A stretch of 64,000 nucleotides of DNA from Rikenellaceae bacterium (GCA_022766385.1 JALEPJ010000015.1:1-64000), one strand, 5' to 3'; positions 36,225 through 46,589 are shown, numbered from the stretch's first letter. Numbers and translations: made by a program. Notes: generated by a model not told the origin, from the sequence alone.

Positions 36225-36250
36225 ATCGGTGCACAGAATTATTTTAGAAA

Positions 36251-37063
36251 ATGAACAATATCCACCCAACAGCCATTGTTAGCCCGAATGCAGTCCTCGG
36301 AGACAATATCGAAATCGGGCCATATGCCATCATCAACGAAAACGTAACCATAGGAGACAACTGCAAGATTCATCCTCACGCAGTTATTTATCCCTATGTG
36401 ACAATGGGAAGCCATTGCGAAGTTTTCCCAGGCGCCGTGATTGGCGCCATACCTCAGGATCTCAAGTTTGACGGTGAAATAACCTATGTGGAAATAGGAA
36501 ACCACGTTACCATCAGAGAGTGCGCCACCATCAACAGGGGCACCAAGGCCAGCGGCAAGGGTGTGACCAGAATCGGAGACCATACACTGATAATGTCATA
36601 CGTCCACGTAGCCCACGATTGCAATGTCGGAAACCATTGCATCCTGGTAAGTTTTGTGGGTATTGCCGGCGAGACCGATGTTGACGATTGGGCAATAATC
36701 GGAGGAGGCACCAAGGTTCATCAGTTCACAAAAATCGGAAAGCACGCGATGATAGGTGGTGGCATTGCCGTAAACAAGGATATTCCTCCATACTCGATTT
36801 GCGGACGCACTCCTATTGTCTTTGCCGGGGTCAATCTCGTTGGACTGCGTCGCAGGGGCTTTGATTCGGATACCATCCGCACCATAAAGGACATTTATGA
36901 TATGATATATTACAGAGGATACAACTTCTCAGATGCTTGCGACAGAGTGCGTTTCGGTTTCCCGGATTCGGATGAAAAAGATGAAATCCTCAACTTCATC
37001 ACACATTCAAAGAGAGGTATAGTCCGCGCAGGCGATATACACGAAAAGGGAGGTATAGAGTAA
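36251..37063 (+). CDS. lpxA: UDP-N-acetylglucosamine acyltransferase
   Basis: This 270-residue left-handed beta-helix enzyme starts lipid A synthesis by acylating UDP-GlcNAc. Hexapeptide repeats begin at IHPTAIVSPNAVLGDNIEIG. The catalytic His is in MSYVHVAHDCNVGNHC (about 120), followed by KVHQFTKIGKHAMIGGG and the helical C-terminal domain with GLRRRGFDSDTIRTIKDIY. It is cotranscribed with lpxC; the WbqC-like gene starts 1 base after its stop codon. Confidence 0.96.
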   Translation: MNNIHPTAIVSPNAVLGDNIEIGPYAIINENVTIGDNCKIHPHAVIYPYVTMGSHCEVFPGAVIGAIPQDLKFDGEITYVEIGNHVTIRECATINRGTKASGKGVTRIGDHTLIMSYVHVAHDCNVGNHCILVSFVGIAGETDVDDWAIIGGGTKVHQFTKIGKHAMIGGGIAVNKDIPPYSICGRTPIVFAGVNLVGLRRRGFDSDTIRTIKDIYDMIYYRGYNFSDACDRVRFGFPDSDEKDEILNFITHSKRGIVRAGDIHEKGGIE

Positions 37064-37064
37064 T

Positions 37065-37721
37065 ATGCTGTTCTCTACAGCATATTTTCCTCCAGTAGAA
37101 TATTTTGCAAAGATTGCAGAAGGCTTCACACTGTCCAAGGATAAGGTGGAGCCTTCCGTCATATATATTGAGGCATGCGAGAATTATCAGAAGCAGTCCT
37201 ATCGCAACCGTTGTCACTACTATGCCGGAGACGGGGTCCAGAGACTATCCTTCCCGGTTGTGCACGAAAACGGTACGCATACCCTCCCTATCACCAAAAT
37301 AAAAGTGGACTGGTCCACGCCCTGGCTCCTTCAGACAAAGAGAGCAATAGCGACCGCGTATGACTCCTCAGCCTGTTTCGAGTATTATAAGGACGAACTC
37401 TTCGCTATACTCGACTCAAGACCAGAAACCCTCTTCGAACTGAATACAAGGCTGCTGGAGTTCTTTCTTGCAAAGACAGGCATCAAGGCTGAAATTCGGT
37501 TTACCGATCATTACAGTCCTCACGATTCGGAGGAATATGGGGAGGATTTAAGGGAATTGATACACCCCAAGAGAGAAAATCACATTCTGGAGGAACTGGG
37601 ATTGAAAAAACCGTACTTCCAGGTATTCTCCGGGAAATACGGTTTCAAATCTAATCTTTCAATTATGGACCTGCTGTTCAATGAAGGTCCTGATTCCATC
37701 AGCTATCTCAAAAAACTTTGA
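37065..37721 (+). CDS. WbqC-like family protein
   Basis: This 218-residue protein belongs to the WbqC-like family. The N-terminus FSTAYFPPVEYFAKIAEG and the block NYQKQSYRNRCHYYAGDGVQ with RLSFPV are family features. The end has KPYFQVFSGKYGFKSNLSIM and DLLFNEGP. Members often lie in O-antigen or lipid A gene clusters and in Bacteroidetes beside lep or lpx genes. Their activity is not firmly known. Its position right behind lpxA supports an envelope-related job. Confidence 0.85.
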   Translation: MLFSTAYFPPVEYFAKIAEGFTLSKDKVEPSVIYIEACENYQKQSYRNRCHYYAGDGVQRLSFPVVHENGTHTLPITKIKVDWSTPWLLQTKRAIATAYDSSACFEYYKDELFAILDSRPETLFELNTRLLEFFLAKTGIKAEIRFTDHYSPHDSEEYGEDLRELIHPKRENHILEELGLKKPYFQVFSGKYGFKSNLSIMDLLFNEGPDSISYLKKL

Positions 37722-37750
37722 CCTATACAGAGAAGCCTCTTTCCAGGTCA

Positions 37751-39478
37751 TCAGAACCTCCAGCCAAGGGTAAGTACCATATCACCGCTGCGCCAGAAGG
37801 TCTCAATCTCAGGAGTATAATCGCCGCCGCCTATATAATCAGTATATGGATTGAAATACGATGCAGGAAGAGGCTTGATCCTCATAGCAAAATCAGCAAA
37901 GAACGAGCCCTTTGACGAATAACCCAGACCGAAAGAGTATATCCAGTTCAAATCATTCATAGGCTTGCGCCCGTGAAGTGATGCCCTTCCAGATCTAAAT
38001 TCCTCATAATTATTGAGGTAAGTGTTTGCATTGATATATTCTCCATTATTGTCCAGACGCAGATATTCAGGTGAAGTCGAATAAATGGCACCTGCTCTGA
38101 GGGCAATGTCCTGGAAGAGTCTCAGTTCAGCTCCTATCCTTCCCTGGAAGGCCATTCCGGCGAAATTCCTGTTGACGTCATTCTCTACTGCAAAATAGTC
38201 TGAATTTCCGATGTAATTGTCAACTGTCTTGTACCTCATAATACCGTAGTCTGCCATTTCGAAATCAAAGCTGAGCAAGCCCCTGTCCCAGAAGGTATAG
38301 GCTATACCGGCATTGAAGCGGTATGGCATCATCAGGTTGTAACTGTATTCACTGTTCTGACCAGGCTGTGCTGAGGCATTGTACTGGCTGTCCGTAAAGG
38401 AAGTACTGCCGGCAACGGTCCATTTGTCAGTAATTGTAACGAAGCTCGGGGTCTGGAAGGCAGCACCGATGCGGAAACCGCCGTCAGCAAGCCAGATGAA
38501 GCCAACTTTTGAATAGAATCCTGCAAAAGAGCTATTCTGCGAATACTGGTATACGGAATGGCTGAAATTGGCCACTGTGCCGTTATTGTACTCTATTGCG
38601 AAATCCTCAGGATTTACTGCAGCTTCGCGAAAGTACTCCCGGTACACATAATTGCCGAAAGGCATTCCGAAATTGACGCCGAGGAAGAAATTGTCATTGA
38701 AATTCAAGCCCAGATTCATAATCAGATCCTGCTTGGCGCCAATCTGCCTTACCCTGGAAGTCTGTGTCAGTGCGCCGAGAGTCCTGATATCATATGTTCC
38801 GTCGCTGTTCTTGAAAAGGCCTTCCGTAGTTCCCAGATAGGTATAGTTGCCGAACTCGTCAACCATAGGGTTTCCATTCTCATCATATGCGTCTGCAATC
38901 ATTCCGGACTGATAAGCCATAAGATAGTTCCAAGGAATGGAAGAATTGAAATAGTTGCCCTTATTGTTGAGTTCACCCGGCTTGTATGGGGCTGCACCTA
39001 CAGCAAAGGAGCCAAGCATAGATGTTTTCTCATTCACACCTACAGCCTCGAAAGCCTGGTTGTAGGTAGATGTAACATTCGATACAAAGCCGAGGGTATA
39101 GCTCTTTAAACCGCTTTTCCTGTAGGTATCGAATGTGAAGGTAACACCGATATTGGGAAGATAGCCCTTGTTCTGGGAGATATTGTTCTGATTACGGTAG
39201 TATTCCTCTGCCCACGAAGAGTAGCCGGAGCGGCTGGAACTCATACTGATACCCGGAGAAATGGTAAACTGCGAATACGGAGCTATGGCTGAGCCGGCAG
39301 GATTGATGCCTACCGAACCCAAATCACCGCCAAGGGCTGTCATTGCATTGCCCAAGGCCATAGAACGCGCAGTTCCTAAATAATCGTTTTGGCTATACTT
39401 AATGGCCTCAGCCAGATTTTGAGCGCCTGCAAACGTTGCAACAAACGCAAATGCGGCTGCAAAAAACAATCTTTTCAT
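37751..39478 (-). CDS. Outer membrane protein of the OmpP1/FadL/TodX family
   Basis: This 575-residue beta-barrel has the signal peptide MKRLFFAAAFAFVATFAGA. The plug-like N-terminal region SMALGNAMTALGGDLGSVG INPAG (read as one block) is typical of FadL-type proteins in Bacteroidetes. Alternating aromatic strands follow, ending with the C-terminal strand MVLTLGWRF, whose final Phe suits BamA recognition. FadL proteins pass hydrophobic compounds such as fatty acids through the outer membrane. The acyl-CoA ligase at 12290 could use them, although they are not linked. The lipoprotein gene upstream (28 bases) may share its transcript. Confidence 0.9.
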   Translation of the reverse strand: MKRLFFAAAFAFVATFAGAQNLAEAIKYSQNDYLGTARSMALGNAMTALGGDLGSVGINPAGSAIAPYSQFTISPGISMSSSRSGYSSWAEEYYRNQNNISQNKGYLPNIGVTFTFDTYRKSGLKSYTLGFVSNVTSTYNQAFEAVGVNEKTSMLGSFAVGAAPYKPGELNNKGNYFNSSIPWNYLMAYQSGMIADAYDENGNPMVDEFGNYTYLGTTEGLFKNSDGTYDIRTLGALTQTSRVRQIGAKQDLIMNLGLNFNDNFFLGVNFGMPFGNYVYREYFREAAVNPEDFAIEYNNGTVANFSHSVYQYSQNSSFAGFYSKVGFIWLADGGFRIGAAFQTPSFVTITDKWTVAGSTSFTDSQYNASAQPGQNSEYSYNLMMPYRFNAGIAYTFWDRGLLSFDFEMADYGIMRYKTVDNYIGNSDYFAVENDVNRNFAGMAFQGRIGAELRLFQDIALRAGAIYSTSPEYLRLDNNGEYINANTYLNNYEEFRSGRASLHGRKPMNDLNWIYSFGLGYSSKGSFFADFAMRIKPLPASYFNPYTDYIGGGDYTPEIETFWRSGDMVLTLGWRF

Positions 39479-39506
39479 TGCCTAATTAATAAAGGATCGA
39501 CAATAA

Positions 39507-40778
39507 CTAACGTCTTCCGCCTGCAGATGAACCAGCGCTACGGGAAACGCTGCCTCCCATCGAAGATGATGATCTGCCGCTTGAAAAGCCGCCAGATGAA
39601 GAAGGGCCTGAGTACGAACCGGCACTTCTGCTGACAGATGAGGAGCTGCCCGCAGACCTTGCAGGGTTGGAGAAACTTCCGCCCGTCTCAACATTCCTGT
39701 ATGCAGAGCTTCTTGATGATCCGCTTGAAACTGAACTGTTGTTGTAAACACTTGAACGACAGTAAGTCTCAATGCTTGTTCCTGTCGAACGGGCTGCTGA
39801 AGCAGAGGAAGCTGAACCAACGGACCTGGTAGCCGATGAGCCTGGACGTGAGGCAGATGATATACTGCCCGATACAGACGAGGCTCCTGTAGACGAAGGG
39901 CTTCCTGATGAGATGGATACAGAACTGCCGGTGGATACCGAACGGGATATCGGACGGGATGCGGCAGCAGGACGTCTGGAAGCCGAAGCCATCGGACGCT
40001 CAGTACTTGAAGGGCGGGAGCTTACGCTTCGTGAAGCTGATGCCCGTGAAGATAACGATGATGCAGTTGATATTCTTCCTGAAGAAACGCTTCTGCCGAC
40101 TCCAGCCACAGAGCGGGATGGAACAGACTTGACCTCAGGCCTCATGAGAGGACGGTCCAGATGTATATGTCCGACTCCTGCATATGCGTAATAGTTCCAA
40201 GGATAGTAGCCCGGGAAATGTACCGACCATACCGGACCATAGAACCAAGGGTCATAGTACCAAGGGTCGTAGAACCAAGGATTGAAGGCATAGTCATACC
40301 AGAAAGGCGAATAATAATAGGACGGGTGGAAGCCGTAGTACGGTCCGTAGAACGGGCTGTAGAAGGCATGGTATCCATAGAAACCCGGTCTATAGAACCA
40401 AGGGTCAATCCACGATGAATAGGCGAAATGCGAATGCCAGTTCCAGTCCCAGCAATCATCCAGCCAGGATGAGTCATAAAGGGACACGGTAGTAGTCGAG
40501 TCGTTGTGGAAAGTCAGCCGGGCCGACATATTCTTTGGCACTACGAGAGTATCCACCTTGCCTATGGTCTTGACGAATATGCGTGAATCCTTGGTTTTGG
40601 AAATAAGCTCCTCGCTCGCAGTCTGCTGTGCGAACTCAATGACGGGAGCATTTGTCTGAGGCCTATAGTAAATCGCGTCCTGATACTTCTGGTCGCCAGT
40701 GTCAGCCAAAGTAGCCAACGAAGCGCACGATGAGAAAGTCAGGAGCGCAAGGGCCAAGATAAAGAAACGTGTTTTCAT
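39507..40778 (-). CDS. Low-complexity lipoprotein: Trp/Tyr/Pro-rich middle, Ser/Arg-rich tail
   Basis: This 423-residue lipoprotein has no known function. The signal ends in lipobox FSSC (about residue 18). Residues 25-105 look like a small beta domain with IFVKTIGKVDTLVVPKNMSA. Residues 108-205 are extraordinarily rich in Trp, Tyr, Phe, Pro and Gly, with imperfect repeats such as NPWFYDPWYYDPWFYGP. Residues 215-423 are Ser/Arg/Gly-rich and should be disordered and cationic. Similar Bacteroidetes proteins carry the meaningless name vitellogenin-like. It precedes the FadL-type porin gene. A surface-adhesive or peptidoglycan/LPS-binding tail is only a guess. Confidence 0.82.
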   Translation of the reverse strand: MKTRFFILALALLTFSSCASLATLADTGDQKYQDAIYYRPQTNAPVIEFAQQTASEELISKTKDSRIFVKTIGKVDTLVVPKNMSARLTFHNDSTTTVSLYDSSWLDDCWDWNWHSHFAYSSWIDPWFYRPGFYGYHAFYSPFYGPYYGFHPSYYYSPFWYDYAFNPWFYDPWYYDPWFYGPVWSVHFPGYYPWNYYAYAGVGHIHLDRPLMRPEVKSVPSRSVAGVGRSVSSGRISTASSLSSRASASRSVSSRPSSTERPMASASRRPAAASRPISRSVSTGSSVSISSGSPSSTGASSVSGSISSASRPGSSATRSVGSASSASAARSTGTSIETYCRSSVYNNSSVSSGSSRSSAYRNVETGGSFSNPARSAGSSSSVSRSAGSYSGPSSSGGFSSGRSSSSMGGSVSRSAGSSAGGRR

Positions 40779-40819
40779 AATATCCTCTGTTTAAAAGAAA
40801 AAAGCTGTGATAATTTTTG

Positions 40820-40827
40820 TATCTTTG
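40820..40827 (+). promoter_or_regulatory. -7 box TATCTTTG for proS
   Basis: TATCTTTG lies 99 bases before the proS ATG, giving a leader of about 90 bases. The leader contains a small palindrome, ATTGCACAAT, near 40873. No ideal -33 TTTG is seen. Confidence 0.45.
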
Positions 40828-40926
40828 CCAGACTTTGTTCCTGCAATTTTCATTCCGTCACTTAGACGAATGACATTGCACAATGTTAATAACAATTTGA
40901 ATAATTCGCAAAATATACCTTAAGAT

Positions 40927-42405
40927 ATGGCAAAAGAAGTAACGAAAAGATCCGAAAATTATTCTCAGTGGTACAATGACCTTGTTGTGAAAGCCGACCT
41001 CGCTGAGCAGTCAGCTGTCAGAGGCTGTATGGTCATCAAGCCTTACGGATATGCTATTTGGGAAAAGATGCAGAGCGTGCTGGATGGAATGTTCAAGAAG
41101 ACAGGCGTCCAGAATGCATATTTCCCGCTTTTCATCCCCAAGTCATTCTTCTCCAGGGAAGCCGAACACGTGGCAGGATTCGCCAAAGAGTGCGCCGTTG
41201 TAACCCATCACAGACTTATGAATGACCCCGATGGTAAAGGCGTCGTAGTGGATCCTTCAGCCAAGCTCGAGGAGGAACTCATCGTCCGCCCTACTTCTGA
41301 AACCATTATTTGGAATACTTACAAGAATTGGATCAAGTCATGGAGAGATCTCCCTATCCTTTGCAATCAGTGGTGCAACGTCGTTCGATGGGAGATGAGG
41401 ACCCGTCTTTTCCTCCGTACTGCAGAGTTCCTCTGGCAGGAAGGACATACAGCCCACGCCACTTCAGAAGAAGCTCAGGCAAAGGCATACGAGATGGTTC
41501 AAGTTTATGCCGACTTCGCCCGCAGCTGCCTTGCACTCCCTGTTATCGTTGGCCACAAGAGTCCTAACGAGAGATTTGCCGGCGCCCTCGACACCCTCAC
41601 CATTGAAGCTATGATGCAGGACGGAAAGGCCCTTCAGGCAGGTACATCCCACTTCCTCGGTCAGAACTTTGCCAAGTCCTTCGATGTGACTTATCAGAGC
41701 AAGGAGGGTACCCAGGAATACGTTTGGGCTACCTCTTGGGGTGTTTCAACCAGGCTTATGGGAGCCCTCATTATGGCTCACGGAGATGATAACGGTCTCG
41801 TACTTCCTCCTGCCCTTGCCCCTATCCAGGTCGTAATGGTTCCTATATTCAAAACAGAAGAAGGACATCAGGCGATTCTGGACAAGATGTATGAGATCAA
41901 GAAGGGTCTTGAGGCTATGGGACACTCTGTCAAGATTGACGACAGGGACACGCTCCGCCCGGGCTTCAAATTTGCAGAATGGGAGCTCAAGGGAGTTCCT
42001 GTACGTTTGGCGATGGGAGAACGCGACCTGGCAAACTCTACAGTGGAGATTGCTCGTCGCGACACACTCACCAAGGAAACCGTCGGACTCGAAGGCATCG
42101 AACAGCACATCCACGCCCTTATGGACGATATCCAGAATAATATCTACGAGAAGGCCCTCCAGTTCCGCGAGAGCAATATACGCAAGTGCGACGATTGGGA
42201 GGAATTCAAGACCGAAATCCAGAAGGGAGGCTTCCTCCTCTGTCATTGGGACGGAAGTGCCGAGACCGAGCAGAAGATCAAGGATGAGACCAAGGCTACG
42301 ATACGATGCATTCCTATCGACAGCTGCGTCTGCGAGGAAGAGGGCAAGTGCATCTATTCAGGCAAGCCTTCAAACAGAAGAGTTGTTTTCGCTATATCCT
42401 ATTGA
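40927..42405 (+). CDS. proS: Prolyl-tRNA synthetase, archaeal/eukaryal type
   Basis: This 492-residue class II synthetase charges tRNA-Pro. It is of the short archaeal-like form used in Bacteroidetes, without the editing insertion of E. coli ProRS. Motif 1 is in [14 protein letters not shown] (about 60-73). Motif 2 is [19 protein letters not shown], with RPTSETIIW before it. Motif 3 is the region [14 protein letters not shown]. The C-terminal zinc-like part has CVCEEEGKC and ends with the conserved Tyr (FAISY). It heads an operon with the DUF3078 gene and tilS. Confidence 0.96.
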   Translation: MAKEVTKRSENYSQWYNDLVVKADLAEQSAVRGCMVIKPYGYAIWEKMQSVLDGMFKKTGVQNAYFPLFIPKSFFSREAEHVAGFAKECAVVTHHRLMNDPDGKGVVVDPSAKLEEELIVRPTSETIIWNTYKNWIKSWRDLPILCNQWCNVVRWEMRTRLFLRTAEFLWQEGHTAHATSEEAQAKAYEMVQVYADFARSCLALPVIVGHKSPNERFAGALDTLTIEAMMQDGKALQAGTSHFLGQNFAKSFDVTYQSKEGTQEYVWATSWGVSTRLMGALIMAHGDDNGLVLPPALAPIQVVMVPIFKTEEGHQAILDKMYEIKKGLEAMGHSVKIDDRDTLRPGFKFAEWELKGVPVRLAMGERDLANSTVEIARRDTLTKETVGLEGIEQHIHALMDDIQNNIYEKALQFRESNIRKCDDWEEFKTEIQKGGFLLCHWDGSAETEQKIKDETKATIRCIPIDSCVCEEEGKCIYSGKPSNRRVVFAISY

Positions 42406-42406
42406 T

Positions 42407-43462
42407 ATGACAATACTTACAAAGAAAATCACCTGCATTGCCGGAGCCTTGTGCTTTGGCATTGCTGTATATGCCCAGAATGTTCAGAGTGTTGCAGAAG
42501 CGGCAGCCAAGGCAATGGCGGACGCTCCCAAAACAGAAAAGGAAGAAGAAAAACCGAATTATTGGACCCAGAGTCTCATCACCAACTTCGGTTTTACCGA
42601 AACCAGCCTGACCAACTGGGCGGCGGGAGGATACAATACCATCACCCTCCTCACATCCATAGACGGAACGGCTAATTACAAAAAGGACGACAGTTTCTGG
42701 AACAACCATCTCCAGATGGACTACGGCTTCATCTACTCGGATGACAAGCCTTTTATGCAGAACAACAACGACCGTATCTATTTCGAGAGCAAGTGGGGCT
42801 ACAAGGCCACCAAGACTCTCAGCTATTCCGCCAACTTCAACTTCCGTTCACAATTCTCTGACAGCTACAAGTATAAGAATCCGGCAGTTGAAAACCCGAC
42901 CAAAAAGGATTGGATGGATGCTGCAACACTTATGTCTGGTTTCTTCTCCCCTGCCTACACCGATATAGGTCTTGGTATTGACTGGACTCCGAAGAAGTGG
43001 CTGAGCATAAACTTCGCCCCACTCACCGGAGGCTTCACTATCGTAAAGAACGAGGATCTCAGAAACAAGTACAGTATGCCGCTCAAAAAGGAGTACGAGG
43101 ATTATGAGGAAATACTTGGCTCGTATTATAAGAGCTACAAGTTCGAACTCGGTGCCAAATTGAAACTGGATTCAAAGATCAGCATCAACGATGTATTCGA
43201 CTATCAAACCCAGCTGGTACTCTTCTCCGACTACCTTAACAAGCCGCAGAATATGAGAGTAAACTGGGACAATTCCATCAACTGGAAGATTGCCAAATAC
43301 TTCTCGATTGCATTCAAGACCTTCCTTATCTATGACAATGACATTCTCATTGTCAAGGAAGATGACATCGACAAATATCCTGCAGGACGCCAGAGAGTGC
43401 AGTTCAAGGAATATCTGACCTTCAACTTTACATACACCCTCAAGCCTAAAAGGCAAAAATAA
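42407..43462 (+). CDS. DUF3078 family outer membrane protein
   Basis: This 351-residue protein is probably a beta-barrel. The signal peptide is ITCIAGALCFGIAVYAQ. The DUF3078 signature is TNFGFTETSLTNWAAGGYNT (about 60-79). Alternating amphipathic strands such as KTLSYSANFNFRSQFSDSYK continue to the terminal strand LTFNFTYTLKP. The family's function is unknown. The open frame continues upstream inside proS in another frame. ATG 42407, just after the proS stop, gives the signal peptide and is the true start. Its stop codon overlaps the tilS start (TAATG). Confidence 0.88.
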   Translation: MTILTKKITCIAGALCFGIAVYAQNVQSVAEAAAKAMADAPKTEKEEEKPNYWTQSLITNFGFTETSLTNWAAGGYNTITLLTSIDGTANYKKDDSFWNNHLQMDYGFIYSDDKPFMQNNNDRIYFESKWGYKATKTLSYSANFNFRSQFSDSYKYKNPAVENPTKKDWMDAATLMSGFFSPAYTDIGLGIDWTPKKWLSINFAPLTGGFTIVKNEDLRNKYSMPLKKEYEDYEEILGSYYKSYKFELGAKLKLDSKISINDVFDYQTQLVLFSDYLNKPQNMRVNWDNSINWKIAKYFSIAFKTFLIYDNDILIVKEDDIDKYPAGRQRVQFKEYLTFNFTYTLKPKRQK

Positions 43463-44781
43463 TGAAGATTCTATTTGCAGTCAGCGGAGGCATTGACTCG
43501 ATGTGCATGGCCGACAGGTTCAGTCATGCAGAGAACGGGGATGCCCTGGCTCACTGCAATTTTCATCTCAGAGGAGAAGAGAGCGACAACGACGCCCTTT
43601 TGGTGGAGCAATGGGCAAAGTCTCGCGGGATTAGGCTCTATCATGCTGATTTCGATACGCTTGCATATGCCAAGGAGCACGGGCTCAGCATCGAGATGGC
43701 CGCGAGGGAATTGCGCTACAATTGGTTTGCCGAACTGGCCCGCAGCGAAGGCTTCGATGCCGTTGCCGTCGCCCATAATGCCAACGACAATGTAGAAACG
43801 CTGCTCCTTAACCTGCTGCGCGGATGCGGAGGCCGTGGGCTGAAGGGAATGTCAGCCGAGGGCTTCATACCCGGCAGCGAGGTGAAATTGCTCCGTCCCT
43901 TGCTGGATACGAGCCGGGAGGAGATACAGGAGTGGTGCAAGACCCATGGAGTTCCTTATCGCGAGGATAGCAGCAACGCAGAAACGGTCTTCAAGCGCAA
44001 CAAGCTGAGGCATAAGGTATTGCCGGTATTCAAAGAAATCAACCCTTCCTACCTGCAAACCATTGCGAAGGACATGGAGCACTTTGCACAGGAAAACAGC
44101 ATTGCCGAAGATTATTGGAATGGAATCAAAGACGAGGTTCTGAAGGACGGGCGCATCAGCCTGGAGGGACTGGCAGGTCTCAAACATTGGAAATATGTGC
44201 TGTTCAGGGCACTGGAGCCCCTTGGTATGAATATCCGGAATCAGGAAGCCTTGAGCGCTCTGGTAGAGGCTCGCCTTCGAAACGCCAATATCACCTTCTC
44301 AGGCAAGATCTTCAAAGCTCCGGGGCACAGTGTCATCACTGGCTCGGATTATATACTGATCAAGGCTGAAGAAAAGAAAACGCAGGACTGCATCATTGCC
44401 GAAAAGGAAGGAATTTATGAGGTCAATGGCAGTATTCTCAAACTCGAACTGCTTGATGCTGACGGAGATTGGAGTTTTCCTCCCGATGGAAGTCTGTGCG
44501 CTCGGGCAGACAGACTCCCCTTCCCCTTGACTCTCAGAAAATGGGAAAAAGGGGATTGGATGCAACCCTTCGGAATGAAGGGAAAGAAAAAGCTCAGCGA
44601 TCTTTTCACCGACCTGAAATATGACCTGGCGCGCAAAGAAGCTGTGCTAGTCATTTATTGCCCCGAGATGGATGCCGAGACTGAGGGGCACGTAGCAGCC
44701 GTGGCCGGGCTCAGAATGGATGAAGCCCTCCGGATTCCGGAAGGCTTCAAGGGTAAATATCTGAAAATCAGTCTGATTTAA
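43462..44781 (+). CDS. tilS: tRNA(Ile)-lysidine synthetase
   Basis: This 439-residue N-type ATP pyrophosphatase converts C34 of tRNA-Ile(CAU) to lysidine, changing its codon to AUA. The P-loop is FAVSGGIDSMCMADRF (about 5-20), matching SGGxDS. AVAHNANDNVETLLLNLLRG is the family's HxxDDxxET-like helix. The DSSNAETVFKRNKLRH region contacts tRNA, and the C-terminal TilS domain has KWEKGDWMQPFGMKGKKKL. Its start overlaps the previous stop codon. Confidence 0.95.
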   Translation: MKILFAVSGGIDSMCMADRFSHAENGDALAHCNFHLRGEESDNDALLVEQWAKSRGIRLYHADFDTLAYAKEHGLSIEMAARELRYNWFAELARSEGFDAVAVAHNANDNVETLLLNLLRGCGGRGLKGMSAEGFIPGSEVKLLRPLLDTSREEIQEWCKTHGVPYREDSSNAETVFKRNKLRHKVLPVFKEINPSYLQTIAKDMEHFAQENSIAEDYWNGIKDEVLKDGRISLEGLAGLKHWKYVLFRALEPLGMNIRNQEALSALVEARLRNANITFSGKIFKAPGHSVITGSDYILIKAEEKKTQDCIIAEKEGIYEVNGSILKLELLDADGDWSFPPDGSLCARADRLPFPLTLRKWEKGDWMQPFGMKGKKKLSDLFTDLKYDLARKEAVLVIYCPEMDAETEGHVAAVAGLRMDEALRIPEGFKGKYLKISLI

Positions 44782-46569
44782 TTATTGTATATCAATGGCA
44801 TAAGGGATGCGGGCGAATACTACATCTGCAGGATTCTTCTTGACCCTTCTGCTCCATTCATTGAGGACATCTGCTACGCTCTCGAAAGGAGTGCCTGAGA
44901 ATACGGTCTCATCAGGAGAAGTCTGGCCAAGCTTTTCCATAAGCATTTCAAAACTTGTCATAGGCTTAGGATACTCGACCACGTTCAGTGAAGAGCTGTT
45001 AGGATCTCCTACCAGGGATGAAGCATAGTTGATGGCATCTTCAAGTGTACCGATTTCATCTACAAGTCCTATCTTCAGAGCATCTGAACCTGCCCACACA
45101 CGCCCCTGGGCAATGGAATCCACATAGTCGGATTCGAGCTCACGACCCTCTGCTACAATATTCACGAACTTGTCATAGATATTCTCCACGGAAGCCTGCA
45201 TATAATCGCGCTCAGCATCATCGAAAGGACGCATCAACGAATACATATCAGTGTGCTTGTTCGAGCTCACGGATACCATATTCACGTGTACAACATCCTT
45301 CATCACCTTGCTGAATTCAGGAATCATACTGAAGACACCTATCGAACCGGTAAGTGTGGTTTCATTTGAGAATATTTTGTCGCAACTATTTGAAATCCAA
45401 TAACCTCCGGAAGCCGCATAATCGCCGTACGATGCCACTACAGGCTTCTGCTCCCTGAGAAGCTCGACTTCAGCCTTGATCTTTTCAGATGCAAGCACGC
45501 TTCCTCCCGGTGAATTGACTCTGAAGACCACAGCCTTGACTGTGGAGTCAGCCCTGACCTTGGCAAGCACGGAGGCGAAACGGTCGCCGGCGACATTGCT
45601 CTTATCCTCTCCATCGATTATTTCTCCATCAGCATATACTACAGCAATCTTATTGCCTGACTTCGAAGCAGGAAGCAGCTTCGCAGCAATGTAGCTCGGC
45701 AAGTCAAAGAACTTTAGCTTGGAATACGAATCCACCACCGCGAGGTCAGCAAGCTTGGAGTGCAGCTCTTCGCGGCTCATCAATGCATCAACGAAACCAG
45801 TGCTCAGGAAGTCCTCTGGTTTGTTCAGTTCAAGATTGTCAATGACAGAGTTCAGCTTTTCCACACTCATATTTCTGCTTTCAGCGATTTCTGAAGCGTA
45901 GCTTTTCCACACGGCATCTATCATAGCCTGGTTCTGCTCGAGGTTCTCAGGGCTTGGGGCATTCTTTACATACATTTCGCCGGCTGACTTATACTTGCCG
46001 TGACGAATGAGCTGAACATTCACTCCAAGTTTGTCCAGAAGGTCCTTGAGGAAGACAAGACGGCTTCCAATTCCCACTACCATAGAAGAAGCCCCCTGAG
46101 CATCAGTCATATAGACCTTGTCAGCAACCGATGCAATATAGTAGGAAGCAGTGCTGGGTGACTCAATGTAAGAAATCACCGCTTTGCCGCAAGAACGGAA
46201 ATTCGCCAGACTCTTCCTGAATTCCTGAAGAGTGGCAATACCCCCGGAAGCACCGTCAGCTTTTATGTAGATATACTTGACGGCAGGATCTTCGGCTGCC
46301 TTGTTGATAGCGCTGACAGCCTGCCATAGACCTACAGTACTGATGGACGCACCACCTTGAACCATAGTCATCACGTCAGGCTCCGCACTCTGCTCCGCAA
46401 TGGCAATCTTGGACATATCGATGGCAAGAACACCTGACTTTGGCAATGATGAAGAAGCGCTCGAAGGTGTCAGCGAGGACATCAGACCGCTAAGAAACAT
46501 AAAGAGCATCACTACCGTCAGAATAAGGCCGAATACAACGGCCAATACCATTTTCAAAAAATTTTTCAT
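44782..46569 (-). CDS. sppA: Signal peptide peptidase SppA, 67-kDa type
   Basis: This 595-residue inner-membrane serine protease digests cleaved signal peptides in the periplasm. It has an N-terminal membrane helix (about 8-30) and two tandem S49 domains. The catalytic Lys is in LIRHGKYKSAGEMY (about 205) of the first, and the nucleophile Ser is in YAASGGYWISNS (about 385) of the second, with FRVNSPGGSVLASEKI just before. Its end abuts tilS with no spacer. Its start region faces hisS, with divergent promoters between them. Confidence 0.95.
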   Translation of the reverse strand: MKNFLKMVLAVVFGLILTVVMLFMFLSGLMSSLTPSSASSSLPKSGVLAIDMSKIAIAEQSAEPDVMTMVQGGASISTVGLWQAVSAINKAAEDPAVKYIYIKADGASGGIATLQEFRKSLANFRSCGKAVISYIESPSTASYYIASVADKVYMTDAQGASSMVVGIGSRLVFLKDLLDKLGVNVQLIRHGKYKSAGEMYVKNAPSPENLEQNQAMIDAVWKSYASEIAESRNMSVEKLNSVIDNLELNKPEDFLSTGFVDALMSREELHSKLADLAVVDSYSKLKFFDLPSYIAAKLLPASKSGNKIAVVYADGEIIDGEDKSNVAGDRFASVLAKVRADSTVKAVVFRVNSPGGSVLASEKIKAEVELLREQKPVVASYGDYAASGGYWISNSCDKIFSNETTLTGSIGVFSMIPEFSKVMKDVVHVNMVSVSSNKHTDMYSLMRPFDDAERDYMQASVENIYDKFVNIVAEGRELESDYVDSIAQGRVWAGSDALKIGLVDEIGTLEDAINYASSLVGDPNSSSLNVVEYPKPMTSFEMLMEKLGQTSPDETVFSGTPFESVADVLNEWSRRVKKNPADVVFARIPYAIDIQ

Positions 46570-46589
46570 ACCTTGTATTTTTGGTACCC

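Noticed and set aside
41891..42406. An upstream extension of the DUF3078 frame
   Set aside because: It lies in another frame inside proS, and the signal peptide starts at 42407.
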